Assembly (NCBI GenBank): GCA_950295325.1
Contig: OX485807.1
Location: 27,933,666 to 27,997,665 of the forward strand
Origin: Polytrichum commune
Lineage: Eukaryota > Streptophyta > Polytrichopsida > Polytrichales > Polytrichaceae
DNA length: 64,000 nt
Direction of reading: 5' to 3'
Shown here: positions 47,818 through 60,123 of the stretch, in pieces
How positions within the stretch are numbered: position 1 is the stretch's first letter
Layout of the letters: every line of letters begins with the position of its first letter
Made by a program: the position numbers and the translations under genes
Notes under the pieces: generated by a model
What the model saw: the letters and a program-made list of their open reading frames with translations, nothing else
What the model was told of the DNA's origin: nothing
Database searches by the model: none

Positions 47818-49194
47818 TTCCACTATTCTTCTATTATTGTTTTCATATACTTTTTCAATGCTTGCTTACGATTTTAGGCGAATGTTGGGTTGAATAATTC
47901 ACCATCAACCTCACCATTAATGTCACCTCATGAAATTTGGCATTCAAGTGTCTTTACTAATATCTCGGCATTAGTATGTTCCACAATGATATGAAGTGCA
48001 CACCTATATTACACAATGGTCTACAAGTTGACTAAAGTGTACACCAACGACACTTGACATTGGTATGCTCAAGAATATCTTCCCCTTGCATACTTCAACG
48101 CGGTCTAACAAACTTTTAGTACATATAGATCCATCTCTAGTTAATTCTACTAGAATAATTCAAGGTCTTTGATCTTGATTAAGGTGTTAATTGGGTTTAG
48201 ACCAATCATTCACATGTTCTACATGATAATTAGTTTCTTTGCTCTCCCCTTTAGTAGGTGTCAGGAAACTTTAATCCCAATCAAGGATCAAACATTATGG
48301 CAATACTATGAGTTGAAGGTGACAAAAAGTTTATTGTTTAATATCGCTTAGGTTTTTAATTATTAAGACATAATTTACTTTAGACTCATGATCATAGATA
48401 TACTCCAAATGAGGTTAGAATATGCAATTTTAATGTCAAAAACTTCCAAGTTCACATAGAATTGTGGTCATTGGATTGGATCATAATTTTCCCATTTGGC
48501 TAGCGACTGAGAACCAAGAAATTTTTTATTTCATGTTTCAAAATTGAAGTTGAGATGCAAAGGTTATAATAAGTCAAAGTGAATAATTTTTTTTTTTAAA
48601 ATGATGACTCGAGACCTCCTAGTTGTGTTGAGTGTTAAACCAAGAAGGCTTGTGCTTAAAATATGGACATCATCCTAGGTTTTATGTTCAACACAATTGC
48701 TCTTCTTAAATAACCACCTATATTTGAGTGGTATATAGTAAGGTGTTGTTGTTAGAGGAACATGTTGTAAACACTTCCAACATTTTCAGTTTCTTTAATA
48801 TTTTCTTTAAGTTTCTTTCAACATTTTAAGTTTATGCTCATATATATATATATACACACATACAAACGGATGGGTCTTCATGGGCATTACGTGTGAGGCC
48901 TGCAGCATTGGGGTTTGGAGATTCCCTCACCACAATAGATGGAATCTTACTTGCTAAATTGCTAGAGGTTGTCATGAAATTGTCGTGGTCAGGTAATATC
49001 CTGAACCTCCAAGAAGGTGCAAGCAAATACTATATAGGTTCCTCCACCACGGTTACAGGTTCTTTTTGTCAATAAATTTGTCAATAAATATTTCAAAAGT
49101 TAGCTCTACACCACGGCCATAGGGCATGTTTCACCTGACAAAATTTCAATATTCTAGAAAACTTACCGCTCACCGCTCACCGCTCGCAAAATAG
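47818..49194. other. Gene-free AT-rich stretch
   Basis: A short TA/CA microsatellite occurs at about 48838-48862. No protein signature was found. Confidence 0.45.
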
Positions 49195-49483
49195 CTTTTC
49201 CCCGGCCCTGGGGAGAAGTGCACGTGGGTGATCGACGTGCCCAAAGCCAAGACCTTGACTTTGACTTTTAACAGTGTGGCCACTGGTTACGATCAGCTGG
49301 ACCACATCGATGTGTTCCAGGGCGGGGTGCTCCGGAAGAAGATAAACGGGGCCTCCATCAGCTCGGTGGTGGTGAAGTTGAGCGGAAGCTAGCAAGGCGG
49401 CGGTGCGGTGGACGAGCTATGGTGGCCGCAGCCCCTTCCCTGATGCAACTGGCTTCTACATGACTTACTCCTCCACTCGATAA
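49195..49483 (+). pseudogene. CUB-like domain exon, decayed
   Basis: The frame from an AG at 49193-49194 reads PGEKCTWVIDVPKAKTLTL, then TGYDQLDHIDVFQGG. It matches the CUB plan of Cys-x-Trp-x-Ile, a hydrophobic strand, an Asp pair and a Val/Tyr-x-Gly turn. TAG at 49390-49392 interrupts it. After a one-base shift near 49415 the expected C-terminal strand DATGFYMTYSS appears, ending at TAA 49481-49483. CUB domains are mostly extracellular protein-binding modules and are uncommon in plants. It is an exon fragment with at least one stop and one frameshift. Confidence 0.5.
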
Positions 49484-50989
49484 CAACCAGCTAGCTGCCA
49501 TTGCTCAATGATCAGCTCATACGACAGATGAAGCGATTAGTATCATTCAGTAGACAAACCTACGCGGGCTTTGGAATGGATCTAACCAGCATTGCACCTG
49601 CGAAGCGTGATGCATTTTGAAACTCAGTAGAAATAAGCAAGGTGACCTTGATAATGCCATGCCAAACCGCATCGTTTATTCGTTTCTTCATCATACATGT
49701 CGATTTGACAATGTTGAGTGGGGTTGCATGGTTTCTTTTCGGTGTACTTACCTCTGATGAATCCCCAACACCATACTAAATTGAAACACGAGACACCTGC
49801 ACACTTCCCCTTGTACACGAAAACGCAAAACTATCGTCTCAAATATCCCAATGCTCTTCGTCAAATGTCATAATGCAAATAAGTTTTCACGTTGAAAATG
49901 TTACTTATGTTCACGAACAATATCACATTCAATTTGGGAATTAACGCCGTGACACTTTGAAATTTCTGGGCGTATAGTTTAGGCCCTTGGCAAAATAGTG
50001 CACGTGATGTTAAATATCACAAACGGCGTAATTAAATTGGAGGTTATTGATTCTATTTCCGGAGTCAAATCGCCCAAAACACTTATTTTACAAGTTAATA
50101 CAAAATCCACTGCGTTTTCACCTTTGTAAAGGATGAATTTATGTGCCCACCACAAATTCCTCTTTTATCTTATGGTAGCCACGGACGTTGGGTGCAATGT
50201 TTTGCAGATGTGGTTTCCTTCCTCCTTTGGTCTCGCACATTTCTCCACATGTTAAAGATGGTAGCCCAATCCATTGCATTCATTTCAAGCTCACAATGGG
50301 CATGTATTCATGAATTCAATATCACTCAGTAAAAAATTCACCCCTAATTTCTTTTCAAATTTGACAAAATAATGCATGTTTTGGGAATTTGTACCACACG
50401 CACTACATGGGACGATCAGTGTAGTTGGGCATTCACCAAACAAAGTATCTACCACAGGTGTAGAGGGTAAAACTGGTGAGAATGGAATATCTCCCAATAT
50501 CTTAGATATTGGGCCAAATCAGGTGACAAACTTTAGGGCCTTGTGAACCCTAAACCTTAAAATTTAAAACGTTTTGCTGAGATGGCTATTTTCCCCAATA
50601 TTTAATCAAACAAAGCACTCTAGATCTCCTCTCATTTTTAAAACTTCAAATCAAGTGACCTAGCAATTGACCATACAAAAGTATTTATCACATATGTAGG
50701 TTGTGTTACTAGTGAGAGTGGATTATCTACCACTGGCCTAGAGTATATGATGAACTTCAAGGACTTGTGAACGTTGTTGGCATTCAAATCACAAACTCAA
50801 CAATAGTATTGCTTCCAATCAAGCTTCAATTTAGGCATTATGAATTGTACATTGTACATTAAACACAATTTAAAGGGGATCTCTACACTATGCAAAGTCT
50901 ACTTCAAATCATCCCAGTGTCAAGCTGAGGTACCTCAAAATTAACCCAATATTTAATTAGCCAAAATATCACTCTTTGATAATATACTG
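49484..50989. other. Gene-free stretch
   Basis: No coding or RNA signature was supported. Confidence 0.4.
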
Positions 50990-53286
50990 TCACGGTATGC
51001 GGCGTCGACGGCCGCACCTTATCCGTTGGGTTTCATCCATCTAGATTTGGATGGATGAATCTAGATGTGGAGAGGAAGGCTCCTAAGTGAGGAGCCTCCT
51101 CCTTGGCTTGGCATTCTTGCCAAGTCAAGTCTTGTGAGTTAGTGTGTGGAGAGAGCTTGTGTGAGGTGTAGATTGCATGATTTTGCAATAAATCTTGAGT
51201 TCTTCTCCCTCTACTTACACTCTTGGATTCTCCCTTGGTGGAGTGAGAGATAGCTTGACTAATTGTGTGCATTTGAAGAGAGATTTAGAGGTATTATGAG
51301 TGTTCTACTCTCTTCCTTCTCACTTGGCAAGAATGCTTCATTTTTTATGTTTTCTTCTTCATTCTTGAGATTTGACAAGAAGAGGGGCATGAAGACATGA
51401 AGTGACGAAGTTGTGAGGTTCCGGAGCGAGAACACCGTGGATTTGCGGCGCAACAAGATGAAGAATGCTTGTTTTTGAAGGTCACATCAAGGTGAATTGT
51501 GTTGGTGAAATATTGAATTTTCTATGGAATTCCTTGTCAATTTTCCACTTGCAAGCTTGAATACATATCCTTGAGCTTATGGAGAGCATTCTTCACTCCA
51601 ATTCAAGTTCAAATTCATTCGAAACAAAGTTTTTTTTTTTAAAATTTGACAAGAGAGAGGAGAAAGAGGAAGAACACCGAGAGCCGGAGCTCTCTGGACT
51701 CCGGGCGGCGGCGGTCGGCGGCACGCGGCATCACTTCGCGGCCGGCGGCAAGCCGGACCGGGCCGGGTCTTCCCCCCCTTCCTCCTTCTCCTCCCCCCCC
51801 CCCCCCCCCCCTTTTCCCCTCCTCCTTCTTCTCCCTTTCCTCCCCCCGGGTCTACCTACCCCCTCCCCCTTTCCCTCCCCCTTCCCCCCCCCCCCACACA
51901 GCTACCTACCTCCCCATATTTACCTTCCCCCCCCCCCAAGCCCAATTTCCTCCCCCCCTAAGACCACGCCCCCCCCAGCTGCAGCAGCAGCAGCCGACCA
52001 GCTGCTGCGGGGGCGGGAGGTTTTATTTTTTATTTTTTATTTTTTTAAATTAAAAAAAAGAAAAAAAAGAAAAAAGGAATGGATTTTATTGTAGTCTCAT
52101 ATTATATTGTTTATTTGTATTTTTGAATAAATAAACAAAAACAATGAGCTACAATACAAACTCCTTGGATCTAAGTAGATATTTTTGACGGAGGCATTCT
52201 CCATGGGTGTTGGAGTACCGTTAATTGATAACAATAGTTGGGGGCATTCAAAATTTCAAGAGCGTGCAATTCTTGGGTTTATGAATAACAAACTTTAAGG
52301 ATGGATTGAGAGCACCTTCTTGAGTTTCTTGGGGATTGTCGGAGGTTTGGTACGGAATCATTTTGTTGGGAAAGGTGGAGCATTGCGGGAGAGGTTCGCG
52401 GGGGCATCCGGCAACACGCGGAGGGCGTGGGATTGCGGCGAATTTGCGGCTAGCTTCATTTTCTCTTGCAACAACTTGATAGAGGTACTTGGCATAAGCG
52501 GGGGTTTGCCATTTTCTTTTGTTTAAAAGAAAATTAAGGGCATTGGTATTTATTTGGGGATAGGTGTAGGATTTATTGGGGATAGGTGATGAATTTATTT
52601 GGGGATAGGTTTATTGGATTGTAGGGGATAGGTGTAGAATTTATTTGGGGATCAATTTATTAGATTGTTGGGGATAGGTGTAGGATTTGTTGGGGATAGG
52701 TGTAGAATTATTTGGGGATAGGTTTATATATTGTTGAGAAATTGCTTAAGGGTAGAACAAATTGTGTTGAGAAACACAGATTCTAGGGACTTCAAAGAGG
52801 AGAGTATTTCATGTTGTAGTGCTAGATGAGAGATGTGCAATTTCTTTTCTTAAGCAACAGGGGCTCCACATTTTGACCACCAACCGCAGGCGGGTGCCGG
52901 TTGGTCGCGGTCGCTTTTAATTTTTGTTTTAAGTATTGTTTTGGGGAAGAGGATCCATTGTTGTTATTGCATTGTTCTTTGCATTTTGTTGTGGTACCTT
53001 CCCCCTGTGGTGGGCTTGTTGTGTTGGAGTTTTCCAACATTGCCCCAATTTGTTTGTCCTAGATTGTGATAGGGTATTGTGGGGGTGAGGTCGGATTAAT
53101 GACCGACGAGACCCTTGTGTGTGCACCAAGTGGGCGGTGCTTGTTTTCCTTATGGTGAGGCTGGGTTGATGACCAGCAGACCATAAGTTTGGTGGTGTTT
53201 GCAGGTGCAGGTTGCCTTTTACCCTTCACCTTTACACCACATTAGTTTAGATTGTTGGCTCCAGTGACCGAACCCATTGCGGGTTT
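50990..53286 (+). other. Probable 5' LTR/leader region of the methyltransferase-bearing gypsy element
   Basis: The region directly precedes the gag ATG and is gene-free. A TGTCACGG start near 50990 could be the LTR edge, but no second copy exists in the window to prove it. It includes a C-rich low-complexity tract at 51778-51990 and a tandem GGGGATAGGTGTAGAATTTATT-type repeat (about 52550-52725). The Pro-rich and basic open frames here are low-complexity artefacts. Confidence 0.4.
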
Positions 53287-54891
53287 ATGGTTACAACGCG
53301 GAGCCAACATTATCGTTCGCCGTCTCCAGCATCATCACAAGGTCGATCCTTAGACCTTTTGGACAGTGAACCAGTGGTAGCACCCGACGAGGCTTTTAAG
53401 CCTACTTCGGCGTGGGGGACTGCCACTCGGTCTTGCGTCCATTGGGTGGGATCCTTCGACGAGATGGAGGAGGAGTCAAGAGGCGGCATTCGAGACCGAT
53501 TTTCTGGTCGAGCAGGGACCATTTCCTTGCAAGATTGGAAAATCCGGTTTAGGACATGGATGAGGGAGAAACGTCAACGGAATACCAATTTCAACGATTG
53601 GTATGCGTTCGAGCTTCTTCCCCAGCATTTGGAGCATGAGGCTTTCCAGACTTATGAGCAGTGGACAGAGGCTCATTGGATGGAGTTGCGCCATGTTGAG
53701 CAATACTGGGAGACTCGGGTTGAGTTAGTATCCGCATTGAAGGAAGGCGCAGCTTCCAGTTTGATGGCCGTTCCGGAGGTTAAGACGGAGGTACATGAGG
53801 GAGTATACGAGGTGGATGTGGAGGGAGCTTTTCCTATCAATCCCACGGCTCAGGGCCAAGCTCCCGCAGCGGAGAGTACCTCGAGCCCCATTCTTCCATT
53901 GTCACGTTATGCCCAGGCTACCCAAGCGGCATTAGCTTCTTTAGGAGCTCCGCCGGGTTTTGATCCTCTACATGAATTCCAACTCCATTTGGAGGAAGAA
54001 TATGGAGGCTTCCGCCGCGATCAAATGCAGCGTATCCAAGACTTTCGACGGGAGAAAGATGACACACCTCGTACCATGTACACGAGGTTGGCAAGGTTTG
54101 CCAGGGAATCTGGAGGTGTTTTCGCCGAGAGCCAGTTGGTAAAGGTGTTTTTGTCAAAGATTGACAAACGCCTCATTGACTTAGCTTTACCCAGGATCAT
54201 CATGGATCATGGTGGCCGAGCGACACTTGCGGAAGCTTTTGCCATAGTTGAACAGTGTGATCGTGCCTTGTGTCAGCACGACGCCACTGACTTGGTGTCC
54301 ATGCTAGTGGATTCTAGCAAATCCCGGAAGGTTCCGGTTGCGGCTGCGGGATTGGCGGAGGCAGAGGTGGACAAGATCTTGCATTGTTGGTCTTGTGGAC
54401 AGGCGGGCCATGCTAAGAAGGATTGTCCTTCGAAGCATAGGCAAGCCCAGACCGTCACTACTCCGAAACGGAAACCATTTGTTCCCGCTAAGGGCTCGAC
54501 GAAGGGGACGGGTAATCAGTTATCCAAACAGTTGAAGTGTTCTCATTGTGGGCGGAAAAATCACGCGGTGGAGAACTGCTTCGCTTTCCATCCTGAAAAA
54601 CGTCCTTCTTCCGACCGGGAGAAGACGTTGGAGGCGAAGATTGGAGCCATGGAGGAGAGGTTCAAAAGTTTGGCGTCATCCGGCCAAATCTTGGCCTCAC
54701 CGTCTTCCTCCGCAGCTCAGGCTAGTTCTTCCACTCCGGATTACTATATGTTCGGAGCCTCGGGCGAGGTGGTGAGTTTTGCAGCTGTGACACGTGCTCA
54801 AACCGTGTCACGAGCCACGCCTTCGACCACAGGAGAGTCTGTGGACAGCTTACGAGCTCGACACAATGGTCCCGCGGATCAGATTGGTTAG
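53287..54891 (+). CDS. Gag of the methyltransferase-bearing element
   Basis: Starts at ATG 53287 (MVTTRSQHYRSPSPASSQGR). Residues of about 230-340 form the gag core (HEFQLHLEEEYGGFRRDQMQ, RTMYTRLARFARESGGVFAE, SQLVKVFLSKIDKRLIDLAL). Two CCHC knuckles at about residues 367-380 (CWSCGQAGHAKKDC) and 419-432 (CSHCGRKNHAVENC) bind nucleic acid. The frame stops at TAG 54889-54891, but the same frame continues open into the protease, so the stop is either a leaky gag/pol boundary or a lesion. The TAG is followed by ACA, which is not a known strong readthrough context. Confidence 0.88.
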   Translation: MVTTRSQHYRSPSPASSQGRSLDLLDSEPVVAPDEAFKPTSAWGTATRSCVHWVGSFDEMEEESRGGIRDRFSGRAGTISLQDWKIRFRTWMREKRQRNTNFNDWYAFELLPQHLEHEAFQTYEQWTEAHWMELRHVEQYWETRVELVSALKEGAASSLMAVPEVKTEVHEGVYEVDVEGAFPINPTAQGQAPAAESTSSPILPLSRYAQATQAALASLGAPPGFDPLHEFQLHLEEEYGGFRRDQMQRIQDFRREKDDTPRTMYTRLARFARESGGVFAESQLVKVFLSKIDKRLIDLALPRIIMDHGGRATLAEAFAIVEQCDRALCQHDATDLVSMLVDSSKSRKVPVAAAGLAEAEVDKILHCWSCGQAGHAKKDCPSKHRQAQTVTTPKRKPFVPAKGSTKGTGNQLSKQLKCSHCGRKNHAVENCFAFHPEKRPSSDREKTLEAKIGAMEERFKSLASSGQILASPSSSAAQASSSTPDYYMFGASGEVVSFAAVTRAQTVSRATPSTTGESVDSLRARHNGPADQIG

Positions 54892-55989
54892 ACACGCCTT
54901 CCATTGTCTTTTGGATTGGCTGATGCTGCCCAATCTGTCAGTGGTCGCAATTCGAGCTTGGAGGCTTCAAGTCCGTCGACCGATGTGGTGCACACTTTGG
55001 CATCCAAAGTATTGCACACGCCTTTGTTCACAGCGATGGATTGGTCGTCATCCGATATCCAACCAACTAAGGTTTTTTACCTAGCAGGTAGGATATTGGA
55101 GGGGAAAACAACCCCGTCTTCTCTTACTGTGGCTCAAGCAACCGCAGACCTTCCTACCACGGAGGATCCTGAGGAAGCCGCCAAACGGCGAGCGAGGCTT
55201 GCGGAGGAGGCCATTGCGTCTTTTGACGCACACACCTTGGATGGCCAGGAGCCAACCACATCTTATCATTCACCAGCCTCTACAGGTGCAGCTTATCTAT
55301 CCGATGTAGCTGCTCGACCTGCTCGCGAGCGTCGAGGCATTCGACCTGGTGTTGTACGGATGGTGAATGATACCGGCATTTTGGTGGTCAGTCGCATTGG
55401 GAGCAATGTTACTCAGGTTGCTCCCCGTTGTGTGATGATGGATTCAGGGGCACAGCCAGTTATGATCGGCAAAAGGCTTGCCCAAGAGTTGGGGTTGACG
55501 GCCGAGGATTTGGCTCCCTGCCCATTCACCATTGTCACATCCATTGGTCACATGGAACGGGCCATGGGTTATACTCGGGAGCCATTACAGCTTAGCTTCC
55601 GAGTGAAGCCTGGAGATTCACCTGCACCTCTTCTTCTTAGGTGTGCGGTGACGGATGCGACCAACTATGACATTTTAGTTGGTCAGCAAGCACTTTACCC
55701 TCTTGGTTTTGGTTTGGACAACTGGACTGAGGAGGCGTGGATCCGACCAGGTTGGTCGGCTGGGGATGGCTGCAGGGAACTTATTCCCGTGGCTTTCGCC
55801 GCGGCCGCGACCATAGCACCATTATCTATGGTTTTTGGATGTGGTGCTATGGTGGACACATTGCCTTATGGTCCCATATTGTTGGAGGAGTCATTGGCAT
55901 TCATGGGGAGTACAGACAATCAACGGGATATGACACCTAAGGGTGCATTGGTGCGCCATCCCAAGGATCCCCTTCCTCCTTGGCGTGAT
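54892..55989 (+). CDS. Aspartic protease region of the polyprotein
   Basis: Continues in the gag frame after the TAG. VAPRCVMMDSGAQPVMIGKR (around 55420-55480) holds the DSGA active site, followed by RLAQELGL and, about 90 residues later, NYDILVGQQALYPLGF, the usual retropepsin distal strand. The protease cleaves the polyprotein. The frame is cut at 55989, where a 2.07-kb solo LTR is inserted; the codon pair on each side joins exactly after the 5-bp target duplication is discounted. Confidence 0.85.
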
Positions 55990-58056
55990 TGATGCACCCC
56001 GTGGGTCGTTCCCTTGCAATAAGCTCAAGAAGACTCACGGTAAGACATTACGTAAATTTATATTCGCTTGAGAACTACCGTGCCTCATTAATATGCTCGG
56101 TTCCCGAATTAACAATCCCTCTCTTCTCCTTATGATATGAATATATTATCGGAGTGAACACAGTTTCATTATCTTAATTCTCACTATCAAAGTAAGGCAT
56201 CATCGATAATAAGAATCCTTAGATTTAGAAAAGGTTTCAAGAGGTGTACAATATGCTTGATAACAATATAGTTTTCAATAAATCATATGAGTCTTTAAGA
56301 CTCGTAATTCATAAGCATAAATCACATAAATGATAGTATCTTATAATGATGAAGAAGATATATTATTCTTGAGTCTTCCTTTTTAAGCTCAAGTGTTACT
56401 ACGTATAATATTGTAACTTGACAATTATGCATATAGTAGTTATAAGTTCATAAACACTTCATTAATTGTTTTGCAATGTCACGTTGAACTTCAAAGTGTT
56501 TTAATAACAAGAATAATTATACTCTCTTGAGTTTTACTCAAGAGAGAAGAACTCTTCTCCGATTGTTAATGACATCCAACAACTCACAAAGTATTGTGAA
56601 AGAAAGAGGTTGAATAACAATTGTAGTAAGTAGATTATCTTATATCAATATTACTTCGTTCATATGTATTCAAACTTTGATATGAATTAATGTCTTCATC
56701 ATTCTTGTCAATCATAAGTTTAACAATCAATATGTAGTATAATATGTATAATGCTTATAAGTTGATTATGTAGTTTATAATAATAAGCTCCTCCTCTTTT
56801 GAAGGAGTTTGTAATCGTTAAGTAGTTTTGCTCAAATCATAACATGCATTTAATTCTTCAATCATTCAATCACATATATTTATAATTCCTTTTTGAGGAG
56901 ATCAATGATAAGTTCCGCTTTGAGAGATAATCTTGTTTCCTTCACTCAAGTTTGACAATCGCTTTCTTAATTCAATCTCTCTCAAAGTCCCATTGATTCT
57001 CCAATTTGTCTTGAGTGCTTTGTTCTCACCCTCGTGCTATCTTTTAAGTTCTTTCTCAAAAGAGTCTACTCAATCTACTCTACTCTCGGTTGCTCAATCA
57101 CTCAAGTTCCAAGTACCGCTTGACAAACTTTGTAAGACAATTTGAGAGAGAGGTAGAAAGATCACACGCATTTGTAGAAATGATAAGTGTATTGCAAAAG
57201 TTCCTCGAGAGGAGAGTTACAAAAGCTTCAAGTGATTCTTGACACTCAAATTTAAGATAACTTCGTTGTGTAGAAAATGAGGTAATAGTCTCCTAAAATG
57301 CTTCCCTTATATAGTCTTTTCTATCTATCTTAAAATCTATACTAAGAGTGGTTGTTAACTTCCACTTTCCTAGATAGCTATCTTTCTTCAACATATGTAG
57401 ATGCTATCTATCCTAAACGGTTATAACCGTTTCACTACTCTAATGTTCTCAATACTAAGATTTCACCATATCCTCCTTGAGAGTTAATCAAATCCTTGTA
57501 CTTGATTGATTCTATTCCGGTGATTGATATTTAGAACATCCATTTAGAATGTACCCTAGTCCTATATTCTCCTTAGTGTCTTCATAATGTCTCTTGAACT
57601 TTATATCCAAAATTCCCATATATTCCATAATCGTGCTTCATCAAAATCCTACATTCTAATATATTCCCTATACCCCTTAATATACCCTTTAATATTCCTC
57701 TAATACCTCCCTTAATATGCACTTTAATATTCCTCTAATACCTCCCTTAATATGCACCTCTAATAACTAAGCTCTCTTTGTAAAGGAGCTGGGTTTCCTA
57801 TCTCCGTGGGTAGCGGACCCTATCTCCGCGCGTAAGTCGCGCAATGCCGTGGGAAAGGGGCCCTAAGGCCGTGGCCAACTCCATGGCCGAGCCCGAGCTC
57901 CATAGCTGAGGTTGAGAGCTTCCTCTCCCGATTTCGGTGCCGCTCCTTGAACTTCCTCTTGCTTGTTAGTTCCATTTGATGCTTGAATGTGCTTTGCTCC
58001 TTAGGTCTGTGTTGATCGATCGTACCATTTACACCTTGAATATGTTGTATTCAACA
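55990..58056 (-). repeat. Solo LTR (2067 bp) with GTGAT target duplication
   Basis: A diverged relative of the 2073-bp LTRs at 38369 and 45745, in minus orientation. It begins TGATGCACCCCGTGGGTCG and ends TATTCAACA. GTGAT occurs directly before (55985-55989) and after (58057-58061), a perfect 5-bp target-site duplication. It lies exactly between protease and methyltransferase codons. Confidence 0.93.
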
Positions 58057-58061
58057 GTGAT

Positions 58062-59148
58062 TCCGCCGAGCTATTTCGGAGGTGCGAGGATATTGTTCAC
58101 TCTCTCATTCCTAGGACACCGGTCATACCGGGTGTCCTCTCGGCATTGGCACATCCCATTTTATGGCAGCCGCCAGACGCGGGAATTATTTTGGTGGAAC
58201 TGTTTGGGGGCATCAGCACAGGCTTAGCGACCGTATTGGAGGCTGGCCTCACGGTTAGACGATATGTCTATGTGGACAACTCTCAAGTGTCCACCCGTGT
58301 GGCTCGTCACCATCTTCACCAATTGATGGTATTGTACCCCCAGCAGTTACCTCCAACTGCCATTCGTGGGTGTTTTTCACGTCTCCCTCGTGATGTCACA
58401 CTCATCAGTGAGGCCGATTTACGACACTTGGGTCCAGTGAATATGGTGATTGCGGGATGGCCATGCCAGAGCCATTCACGTGCTGGAGCAGGCGGAGGAC
58501 TAGAGGATCCCAGGTCTAGTCTATTTTAGGACCTCATTCGTCTCATGCAGTGGTGGTATTCCCACCAATCTTCCCCTCCAACGTATATTTTCGAGAATGT
58601 ACCTATGTTCGGAGACTCCCGGGCCAAGGTGTTGGAAGGCGATCATTATGTTCGTCAACACCTTGGAGATCCCATTCCTGTAGATGCTGCGAGCATTGGT
58701 TCTTATGCCCACCGGCCTCGGTGGATTTAGACCAACCTCACACCATCATCTACATTAGTTGCAACATTTTCTGCAGTGCCTCCACCTTTTGATCAAAAGG
58801 TGGACAACATCTTGGATCCAAACCGGACTTCTTTGTCGGTTGTCCGAGATGATTTACCCCCATTGGCATTGGTCAACAAAGTGGAGGCACCACGGCGGGT
58901 TTTTCCCACATTTATGACGTTTCCACAGTCATTTGCTTTCCGCGATCGGGGGCTAGGTATGGTGTGGGATGCTCACACCAAAACCCACACCGAACCATTG
59001 GCAGATGAACGGGAGCGTGCAATGGAATTTCGCATTGGCACCACCGCAGCTCCTGGCCTTTCTGAAGGCCAACGACGCTTCGTGTTGGGCCAAGCCATGG
59101 ATCTTCATACTATGGTGTGGACTGTTGGTTTATGTCTTTCATGGCAAG
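58062..59148 (+). pseudogene. DNMT3-like cytosine-5 DNA methyltransferase domain within the polyprotein
   Basis: About 360 codons in the polyprotein frame. C5-methyltransferase motifs in order: I (IILVELFGGISTGLA, about 58185), IV with the catalytic Cys (VIAGWPCQSHSRAG, about 58450), VI (YIFENVP, about 58586), VIII-like (AHRPRWI, about 58710), IX-like (ERERAMEF) and X-like (EGQRRFVLGQAMDLHTMVWT, about 59080). The GxxTGL motif I, the RY strand and the final LG-x-(S/A) helix are closest to DNMT3. Family role: AdoMet-dependent transfer to cytosine C5. TAGs at 58527-58529 and 58728-58730 interrupt it, the second where DNMT3-type enzymes have a conserved Trp, so this copy is inactive unless read through. 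It sits between protease and RT with no start of its own, implying release from the polyprotein. A solo LTR is inserted just after motif X. Confidence 0.87.
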
Positions 59149-60123
59149 TGTCGCAACCCTTGCTAAGCCCCCTTGACAATCTTGCCAATTTTCCTTTCTA
59201 GCAAAGGTTACGAGCGCTAACCCTTCGCATACCGCCATGCTAATGGTTAACTCTTCTTACCCCGGACCATATAATTCAAAGGAGGGGAACCAACCCTCCT
59301 ACTTTGCTTTCGGGACTCACCCCTTAATCGGTAACCCATTCCTAGATGTGGACTTCCATCCATGGAAGTCCAATCCCATGTTGATCATCGCGTTGCCGGA
59401 GCAACACTACAACAACCCGAACCATACTAGGCAACTATGGCCTCACATTGGGCCAATGCCCATGGAGGCCGTGCCGTTCGGCCTCGGGTGGGTGAGGCCA
59501 CACCACCTCACCCATATAAGCCTCTAGGACTCTACGCGGGGCCCCTACCCCACCGTCAACCAACCTCTTGTCTCTCTACCAAGAGTTGGGGCCAAGTGGA
59601 CATTTTCCTTTAGCTGCTGGGCCTAGAACCCCCCCAGCAGCTTCAGACCATCATAACTTCCTTGTATGATGTCTGATCATAACAACCAACCGCTCCATCT
59701 TCATCTACGCTTCACGTAGATGCCGATGGACTCCTCACTTGCCCCATTCAGGCAAGTCTTGAGGAAGTTATGCCTGTTTGAACCTTGGCAGTCCCGGGAA
59801 TCACTCCCAGGCACTGCTGTACCAGGGCGCTGTCCCGGGACAGCGCCCCACTCAAATGGCCATAACTCCTAGCTCCCACCTCCGCTTGAGGTGATCTTGT
59901 GCATTCTAGAATCACCACGCCATGAGCTACGCATAGCTCATGGCCTTACCCTCATGCCTCCTAGTCTCCGTGGGTGGGAGGCGTTCCCAACGCCCGGGGC
60001 CCTCACCCACACTAGGATCACTTGGGCCCTCTCACCAACGGCGCCACAAGTCCCGGGTGTCACTCCGGGGTCCCCCTTGTGCCCATGGTGTTTCGGGCAC
60101 TCCTCATGGAGAGGTGCGCGACA
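59149..60123 (+). repeat. Second solo LTR (975 bp) inserted after the methyltransferase
   Basis: Ends are TGTCGC and GCGACA. Flanks GCAAG (59144-59148) and GCAAA (60124-60128) form a 5-bp duplication with one mismatch. A CATATAAGCC TATA-like word lies near 59511. Its right end is repeated in inverted orientation from 63750. The polyprotein frame resumes correctly at 60124. Orientation is inferred from the TATA-like word only. Confidence 0.82.

Noticed and set aside
51579-52094. Pro-rich frames in the C-rich tract
   Set aside because: Low-complexity sequence open in several frames at once.
53225-53286. A primer-binding site just before gag (TGGCTCCAGTGACCGAACC)
   Set aside because: No adjoining LTR end could be proven and it does not match a tRNA 3' end that I can name with confidence.
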